A stretch of DNA of 17,837 bases from positions 1 to 17,837 of the forward strand of contig JBHHWI010000061.1 in NCBI GenBank assembly GCA_046756445.1. Reading direction: 5' to 3'. Below the pieces are notes generated by a model. That model made no database searches. It was not told the DNA's origin and saw only the letters and a program-made list of their open reading frames with translations. Shown here one piece after another: positions 13,486 to 17,837 of the stretch (within the stretch, counting starts at the first letter, position 1; each line of letters starts with the position of its first letter). This stretch comes from JACZWL01 sp046756445. Lineage in GTDB: Bacteria > Pseudomonadota > Gammaproteobacteria > Steroidobacterales > Woeseiaceae. Both the position numbers and the translations under genes were made by a program.

Positions 13486-14672
13486 AGCGAGTGCGCCCTG
13501 TCAGAACTGTCGAATGCGCTTATGCCGATCGGCTCTCCGCGACTCAGTCCGATGCACTTGAAATTCTCGCCCATCTCACCGGGCAGCGTCAGCAGTTTCA
13601 CCTGACGCGACAACTCGAGTTGATCGGCGACAGGCAAGGTTGCGATGTCGGCCAGCTCGTCCTCGAGACCGGCGTTGAACAGAAACTGCGCCTGCGTCAC
13701 GTAACCGGCAATGTCGAGTCCGTGTTTCTCCGCCGATTCCGCAACAGCCGTGAAGTCGACCCAGCTCGTCACGTCCTGGATGCCCGGATAGATAAGCGGC
13801 TCGTTGTGTGCATGATGCCGAAAATGACAGCGTAACCAGCCCTGGTTGCGATCGCGGGCATAATACTCGCGCCGGCTTACGCCGTAATCGAAAAGGAGTA
13901 TGAGGCCACGGCCCAGGCAATTCGCGATCTGACCGATCCAGTCCGGCAGGCCGAGAGACACCTCGGACTGGTAACCCCTCGGGAGGGCCGCACCGATTTC
14001 GGTCTCTATCTTTGCAACCGCGGCCGACAGCACTTCCGGCGCCGGTCGCTTGCTCCAGTCGAAGCCCGAATCGCCGGCGGTGACCCGAATCTGAAAAACG
14101 GCGTCGTCGGCACGCTCGAATCGCTCGACCGGCAATGCATCGGCTACCTCGTTCGCGATCACGACGCCTGAAAAGTCCTCCGGCAACTGATCGATCCATT
14201 CAACATCGGGGAGGCACCCGGGCAGTTCATTCCGTATCAGCTCTTCCTGCCTGGCCCTGAGGTCGGCGGATGTCTCGAGGATCAGGTATCGTGCAGGCAA
14301 AGACCTCAGTCCGGTCAGCTTGCGCAGGATGTCGAGGGCAAGCCGGCCGGTGCCGGCGCCGAGCTCCAGTATCTGTCCCTGTTCGATATCGTCCAGGACG
14401 GCGGCACACTGCCGTGCCACGAGGCGACCGAAAAGCGGTGATATTTCCGGAGCCGTGACGAAGTCTCCACCAGCACCGAACTTCGTCGTGCCGACGCTGT
14501 AGTAGCCGAGTCCCGGTGAATAGAGCGCGAGGTGCATGAAATGCGCGAAGCTGATGCTGCCATCGGCCGCATCGATTACCTCCCGTATCGACTCACAGAC
14601 TCTCCGACAATGCACAAGACTGTCATCATCGGGTGCGGGTAAGCCGCCAATCGACTGTCGTCCATGTTGCAT
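13482..14672 (-). CDS. SAM-dependent methyltransferase, MidA/NDUFAF7 family
   Basis: The product is 396 residues. The hallmark GDFVTAPEISPLFG (69-82) and the SAM-binding loop ILELGAGTGRL (101-111) define the MidA (DUF185) family. GVVIANEVADALPVERF and LLFDYG further support it. The mitochondrial member NDUFAF7 methylates an arginine of a complex I subunit; the bacterial substrate is not settled, so protein-arginine methylation here is inference. The start at ATG 14672 has AAGGAGA about 12 nt upstream, slightly far. It is the first gene of a run with uppP and the barrel gene, with an ATGA overlap to uppP. It is divergent from the pteridine reductase across 56 bp. Confidence 0.92.
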   Translation of the reverse strand: MQHGRQSIGGLPAPDDDSLVHCRRVCESIREVIDAADGSISFAHFMHLALYSPGLGYYSVGTTKFGAGGDFVTAPEISPLFGRLVARQCAAVLDDIEQGQILELGAGTGRLALDILRKLTGLRSLPARYLILETSADLRARQEELIRNELPGCLPDVEWIDQLPEDFSGVVIANEVADALPVERFERADDAVFQIRVTAGDSGFDWSKRPAPEVLSAAVAKIETEIGAALPRGYQSEVSLGLPDWIGQIANCLGRGLILLFDYGVSRREYYARDRNQGWLRCHFRHHAHNEPLIYPGIQDVTSWVDFTAVAESAEKHGLDIAGYVTQAQFLFNAGLEDELADIATLPVADQLELSRQVKLLTLPGEMGENFKCIGLSRGEPIGISAFDSSDRAHSL

Positions 14673-14728
14673 GTTGCGCGCGATCTCCTTAACAATGCCG
14701 ATAGTTCATTGACCACAACAGAACCGAA

Positions 14729-15487
14729 GTGCCTGACGCAGATACCCGCTCTCTCGACGGCAAGTATGCGCTGATCACCGGGGCCGCCAGAAGAATCGGC
14801 GCCGCGATCGCCGCGCGTCTGCATCGGGCCGGCGCCAATGTCGCCATCCATTATCGCAGTTCCGCCGGCGACGCAAAGGAACTCTGCAGCCGTTTGAACG
14901 ATGGGCGGCCGGATTCGGCCAGAACATTCGACGCCGACCTCAGCGAAATGGCCGGCCTGGCCGGTCTCGTCGATGCAGTCATCGAGTGGGGTGGCAGACT
15001 GGATATCCTGGTCAACAATGCCTCCTCCTTTTATGCCACGCCGATCGGCGAGATTTCCGAACCGCAGTGGGACGACCTGATCGCCAGCAATCTCAAGGCC
15101 CCCCTTTTCCTGTCTCAGGCTGCGTGGCCGCACCTCATCGCCAGTCAGGGCGTGATCGTCAATATGGTGGACATTCATTCCCGACGGCCGCTGTCCGACC
15201 ATCCCGTGTATGTCTCGGCGAAGGCGGGCCTGGCGATGCTGACACGGGCGCTGGCCAGAGACATGGCGCCCGAGGTGCGGGTAAACGGCATCGCGCCGGG
15301 CGCCATCCTCTGGCCCGAGCAAGGCATGAACGGCCCGGTGAAGGAAAACATCGTGAAGGAGATACCGCTGGGGCGGCCGGGAAATCCGGAAGATGTCGCC
15401 GACTGCGTACTCTACCTCGCGCGGGACGCCACCTATGTCACCGGGCAGATAATCGCGGTCGATGGCGGCCGCAGCATTGGCTGGTGA
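14729..15487 (+). CDS. Pteridine reductase (short-chain dehydrogenase, PTR1/FolM-like)
   Basis: The 252-residue product is an NADPH-dependent short-chain dehydrogenase. The nucleotide motif reads TGAARRIG (17-24), fitting TGxxxRxG. The Arg distinguishes pteridine reductases from ordinary SDRs, which have TGxxxGxG. NNASSFYATPIG (96-107) is also typical. The catalytic set is Asp148, Tyr161 and Lys165 (VDIHSRR; YVSAK). Such enzymes reduce dihydropterins or dihydrofolate and can back up or replace FolA. The nearby folB and folK support a folate role. The start is GTG 14729: the frame is closed by a TAG at 14702, no in-frame ATG precedes it, and no clear Shine-Dalgarno is visible. It is divergent from the MidA gene and convergent with the S41 protease gene. 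Confidence 0.92.
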   Translation: MPDADTRSLDGKYALITGAARRIGAAIAARLHRAGANVAIHYRSSAGDAKELCSRLNDGRPDSARTFDADLSEMAGLAGLVDAVIEWGGRLDILVNNASSFYATPIGEISEPQWDDLIASNLKAPLFLSQAAWPHLIASQGVIVNMVDIHSRRPLSDHPVYVSAKAGLAMLTRALARDMAPEVRVNGIAPGAILWPEQGMNGPVKENIVKEIPLGRPGNPEDVADCVLYLARDATYVTGQIIAVDGGRSIGW

Positions 15488-15488
15488 C

Positions 15489-15514
15489 GGGACGGGCCCC
15501 ATGGGGTCCGTCCC
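15489..15514. terminator. Near-perfect palindrome in the convergent gap, probable bidirectional terminator
   Basis: GGGACGGGCCCC (15489-15500) and GGGGTCCGTCCC (15503-15514) are inverted copies with one mismatch that becomes G-U in RNA, separated by AT. The 38-bp gap between the pteridine reductase and S41 protease stops is mostly this hairpin. No U-tract follows on either strand, so it may act as a roadblock or mRNA end stabiliser rather than a classical terminator. Confidence 0.6.
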
Positions 15515-15525
15515 CGAATATTCAA

Positions 15526-16827
15526 TCAGAACGCGCCGGCGAACTCACGCCATGGGGGACCGCGAAGGTCGATCCGCGGCACATCGCGCTCCATTGAAGG
15601 TTTGCCTGTGACGGCCGGAGCCGGACAGGCGCCGGTGCCCAGATACGCCAATGCCGTAACGACATTCGGATCGGTGTCCGCACCGACCGCCACGGTCAGA
15701 TCGTCGGCCGCGGGACAGTCCACCGGCAGACCGTCGAAGTAATCTCCCTGGTCCAGCGAGTTGACGGTCTCGAATGCCGTCGGGCGCAGGATCTTGGTAC
15801 AGAACTCGATCCCGACCTGGCCGACCGGCTTGCCGAACGTCGTATCACCAACAATGGTGACGCCCGCAGCGAGGTGCGGATCCATGCTGTTGATCACCAG
15901 CTCGCTCGCCGAGGCCGTGCCCGACGTCGCAATCACGACCAGCCGGGAGAGGCTCAGCGCGCTCGCCTGAAACTCGAATAACTCGATCCGGTTGGAGCCG
16001 GTGTTCTTGTCGTTGAACAGTGTCTTCGAAAAAACCAGATCCAGCACCTGGCCGCCCAGATAGTCGCCCAGCAATTCCGTGGTGCTGACCAGGCCGCCGC
16101 CGTTATACCGCAGATCCAGAACGAGGTCGGTGACGCCTGCCGCGCTGAAGTCGGCGAATATGGTGTCGAAGACCGGGTCGGCCGTGCTGATGAATGTCGC
16201 AAGCTCGACATAGCCGACCATGCCGCTTGCCGTCGGTATTGTGCGCCATTGCGGCAGCGGATCGATGGTCACGATGCCGTGGCTCACCGTCGCCGTGTAC
16301 TCGGTGTTGTCGAGACGCCGGATCAGGAAGGTCAACGGCGATTGGCCGAACACCACGCCCACACCCTCGTTGGCCTGAATGTCGGCGATGGTGCGACCGC
16401 CGAGCTCGAGTATTCTCTGGCCGCGCGCAAATCCCGCCTGCGCGGCGGGACTGGAGGCGAACACGCGGGTAAAACGAAGGTCGTCGGCCGCTTCGAATCG
16501 GCTGCTGAAGCCGAACCCCTCGAATTTGCCTTCGCCGAAAAACTGGGCGTCGGCCTGGGCGGAGGTGATGAAGCTGAACCTGTCGAGCGGTTGAAACGAA
16601 GTCAGGAAGTCCAGCAGCGCTTCCGGCGTCGCGTGCTGGCTCAGATCCACGCTGGCCGGCAGGAGCTGATACCAGAAATACACGTCATTCATGGCGTCGA
16701 GCACGAACTGCTTTTGCGCGTCATTGGTGCACGACGCGGGGCCCTGCCCGCCGAAATTCGTGTCCGAGGAGCTGCAGCCCGACAGCGTCAGCGCCATCGC
16801 CGCCAGCAAATGAAGGAACTTGAGCAT
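15526..16827 (-). CDS. S41-family (C-terminal processing-type) serine protease lipoprotein
   Basis: The product is 433 residues. A lipoprotein signal peptide ends in the lipobox LSGC with Cys18 lipidated, so the protein is anchored in the envelope facing the periplasm. An N-terminal helical segment (MNDVYFWYQLLPASVDL) leads to a degenerate PDZ domain (about 100-175; AAQAGFARGQRILELGG). The S41 core has VGYVELATF, LVLDLRYNGGG (235-245) and SGTASASELV, with probable nucleophile Ser306. GDTTFGKPVGQ supplies the general base Lys333, giving the Ser/Lys dyad of Prc/CtpA enzymes. I chose ATG 16827 because AGGAG lies 7 nt upstream and it begins the signal peptide. The substrate is unknown. Expression may be independent or through folBK. 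Confidence 0.9.
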   Translation of the reverse strand: MLKFLHLLAAMALTLSGCSSSDTNFGGQGPASCTNDAQKQFVLDAMNDVYFWYQLLPASVDLSQHATPEALLDFLTSFQPLDRFSFITSAQADAQFFGEGKFEGFGFSSRFEAADDLRFTRVFASSPAAQAGFARGQRILELGGRTIADIQANEGVGVVFGQSPLTFLIRRLDNTEYTATVSHGIVTIDPLPQWRTIPTASGMVGYVELATFISTADPVFDTIFADFSAAGVTDLVLDLRYNGGGLVSTTELLGDYLGGQVLDLVFSKTLFNDKNTGSNRIELFEFQASALSLSRLVVIATSGTASASELVINSMDPHLAAGVTIVGDTTFGKPVGQVGIEFCTKILRPTAFETVNSLDQGDYFDGLPVDCPAADDLTVAVGADTDPNVVTALAYLGTGACPAPAVTGKPSMERDVPRIDLRGPPWREFAGAF

Positions 16828-16897
16828 TACCGTCTCCTTGCAAGCCGCCATTCTACTCTCCCGGGCGCCGACTGCGCTCAGCACCAGTACCCGGCTT

Positions 16898-16918
16898 ATG
16901 TGACATCCACATGATGTC
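16898..16918. promoter_or_regulatory. Overlapping inverted repeats upstream of the S41 protease gene
   Basis: ATGTG-ACATC-CACAT (16898-16912) and GACATC-CACAT-GATGTC (16902-16918) are two interleaved perfect inverted repeats in the 102-bp gap between folK and the protease gene. They look like a possible operator, but match no consensus I can name; the CRP motif is only half present. Confidence 0.3.
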
Positions 16919-16929
16919 CGGCCGGCTTT

Positions 16930-17418
16930 TTACAAAATAACGTCTTGCCGCGTAACCGGATGACGTCCCTTGTCGAATTTCCTCCAATGCGCCGCAATGC
17001 TTTGATTCGTCGCCGGATGAATAAGTTCCGGCGCAACCTCGGCGAGCGGCCCCAGCACGAAGCCGAAGCGCAATATGTCCGGCCGCGGCAATCTGATCGG
17101 CGGCTCGTCGACCACCAGATCCCCGTACAGCAACAGGTCGATGTCCAGCGTTCGCGCTGAGTACGCTCCGGCCGCCCGATCCCGGCCGGCCAATCGATGA
17201 ATCTTCTCTATCCGATCTTGGATTTCGATCGGGGGCTGCCCGGTATCGAGGCTGACGACCATGTTCAGAAAGTCGTCGCCCTCGAATCCGTATGCCTTGC
17301 TCCGATAGACGGAAGACTTAACGATCGCACCAAAACTATTTTCCAGCTCTGTACAACCGAGGCGCAGGTTTTCTTCCGGCTTTATGTTGCTGCCAAGACC
17401 GAGATAGACGGCCGGCAC
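16930..17418 (-). CDS. folK: 2-amino-4-hydroxy-6-hydroxymethyldihydropteridine pyrophosphokinase (HPPK)
   Basis: FolK pyrophosphorylates hydroxymethyl-dihydropterin from ATP, the step before dihydropteroate synthase. With the GTG at 17418 it has 162 residues, close to E. coli FolK (about 159), and starts exactly at the conserved N terminus (PAVYLGLGSNI). Motifs are SKAYGFEGDDFLNMVV (40-55) and RTLDIDLLLYG (89-99), where Asp92 and Asp94 bind the two Mg ions. PRPDILRFGFVLGPLAEVAP is also typical. An in-frame ATG at 17457 would add 13 low-complexity residues and overlap folB by 35 bp; I prefer the GTG, 4 nt after the folB stop. The folB-folK order indicates an operon. Confidence 0.95.
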   Translation of the reverse strand: MPAVYLGLGSNIKPEENLRLGCTELENSFGAIVKSSVYRSKAYGFEGDDFLNMVVSLDTGQPPIEIQDRIEKIHRLAGRDRAAGAYSARTLDIDLLLYGDLVVDEPPIRLPRPDILRFGFVLGPLAEVAPELIHPATNQSIAAHWRKFDKGRHPVTRQDVIL

Positions 17419-17422
17419 TTGC

Positions 17423-17779
17423 CTACCCGTTCTTTTCCCGCCGGATTCTGATCCCAACGTCTTTCGCCCCGCGGATTGCGCCGGGCTTGCTGACGCGAAC
17501 CTCGACCCAGGGCGCCTTGAATTCCCCGATCACGATGTCGGCAATCCTCTCTGCAAGCGTCTCGACGAGCTGAAAGCTCGACTCGGCGACGAATTGCTGC
17601 ACACGTTTGGCGACCATCTTGTAATCGAGCGCATCGTCAACGCTGTCCGATTCGGCTGCGCGTTTGCCATCGGCGCCGATTTCCAGATCGATGCTGACGG
17701 TCTGGCGAATCTTTCTTTCCCAGGCGCAGATGCCGATGATCGTCTCGACTCGCAGATCCTGCAGGAAAATGCTGTCCAT
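17423..17779 (-). CDS. folB: Dihydroneopterin aldolase
   Basis: FolB cleaves 7,8-dihydroneopterin to hydroxymethyl-dihydropterin and glycolaldehyde, directly supplying FolK. The 118 residues equal the usual length. Key residues are visible: Glu21 in GICAWERK, Tyr53 in DDALDYKMV, Glu73 in LVETLAERIA (substrate binding), and the catalytic Lys98 in VRVSKPGAIRGAKDVGI. The start ATG 17779 has only a weak CAGG about 9 nt upstream. The 58 bp between the start and the window end hold no recognisable gene. It is probably the first gene of folB-folK. Confidence 0.95.
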   Translation of the reverse strand: MDSIFLQDLRVETIIGICAWERKIRQTVSIDLEIGADGKRAAESDSVDDALDYKMVAKRVQQFVAESSFQLVETLAERIADIVIGEFKAPWVEVRVSKPGAIRGAKDVGIRIRREKNG

Positions 17780-17837
17780 TACGCTAGCCTGAATATTGCG
17801 CGAGAGTCCGGGATTGTGGGCGCGAGATCGTTGCGGC

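Noticed and set aside
1..17837. tRNA/rRNA genes, CRISPR arrays, prophage or defence systems
   Set aside because: No tRNA-like cloverleaf, no regularly spaced repeats, and no integrase, transposase, nuclease or helicase genes were seen.

Overview
The window is about 17.8 kb of a GC-rich, tightly packed chromosome from a diderm proteobacterium, most likely a gammaproteobacterium outside the enterics. The evidence is a Kdo transferase for lipopolysaccharide, a class II ribonucleotide reductase split into two genes in the Pseudomonas manner, lipoprotein signals, an outer-membrane barrel protein, and the loose cca / uppP / folK / folB neighbourhood known from gammaproteobacteria. I saw no phage, insertion-sequence transposase, CRISPR array, tRNA or rRNA gene. 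This is core chromosome with a few accessory touches.

Layout. (1) 2-1855, + strand: 3' part of a PQQ-dependent dehydrogenase, convergent with waaA. (2) 1934-6232, - strand: nrdJa, nrdJb, then waaA. A 27-bp-arm inverted repeat of REP/MITE type sits between nrdJb and waaA and runs up to the waaA start codon. (3) 6233-6759: a 527-bp divergent control region. It holds NrdR-box-like palindromes and a candidate promoter for nrdJ, a structured nrdJ leader, and a heat-shock-like promoter plus candidate RNA thermometer for hsp20. (4) 6760-8699, + strand: hsp20 and a DegQ-type protease with a perfect sigma-E -35 element upstream. (5) 8696-9733, - strand: a zinc aminopeptidase lipoprotein whose stop codon interlocks with the degQ stop. 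(6) 9734-10632: a 117-residue orphan gene between two copies of a short hairpin-plus-GCCGGC element. (7) 10633-11871, + strand: cca. (8) 11859-14672, - strand: an overlapping run of MidA-type methyltransferase, uppP and an uncharacterised outer-membrane barrel protein. (9) 14729-15487, + strand: a pteridine reductase. (10) 15526-17779, - strand: folB, folK and an S41-protease lipoprotein.

How it fits together. Three themes recur. Envelope building and quality control: WaaA, UppP, DegQ, the S41 protease, the aminopeptidase, the barrel protein. Folate metabolism: FolB, FolK and the pteridine reductase. Nucleotide and RNA metabolism: NrdJab and Cca. I did not find an obvious new defence or mobile system. 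The most interesting signals are regulatory: the NrdR-like sites and long leader of the split nrdJ operon, the candidate thermometer over the hsp20 Shine-Dalgarno, and the repeat that has replaced the waaA ribosome-binding region. The barrel gene overlapping uppP is the best uncharacterised protein lead.
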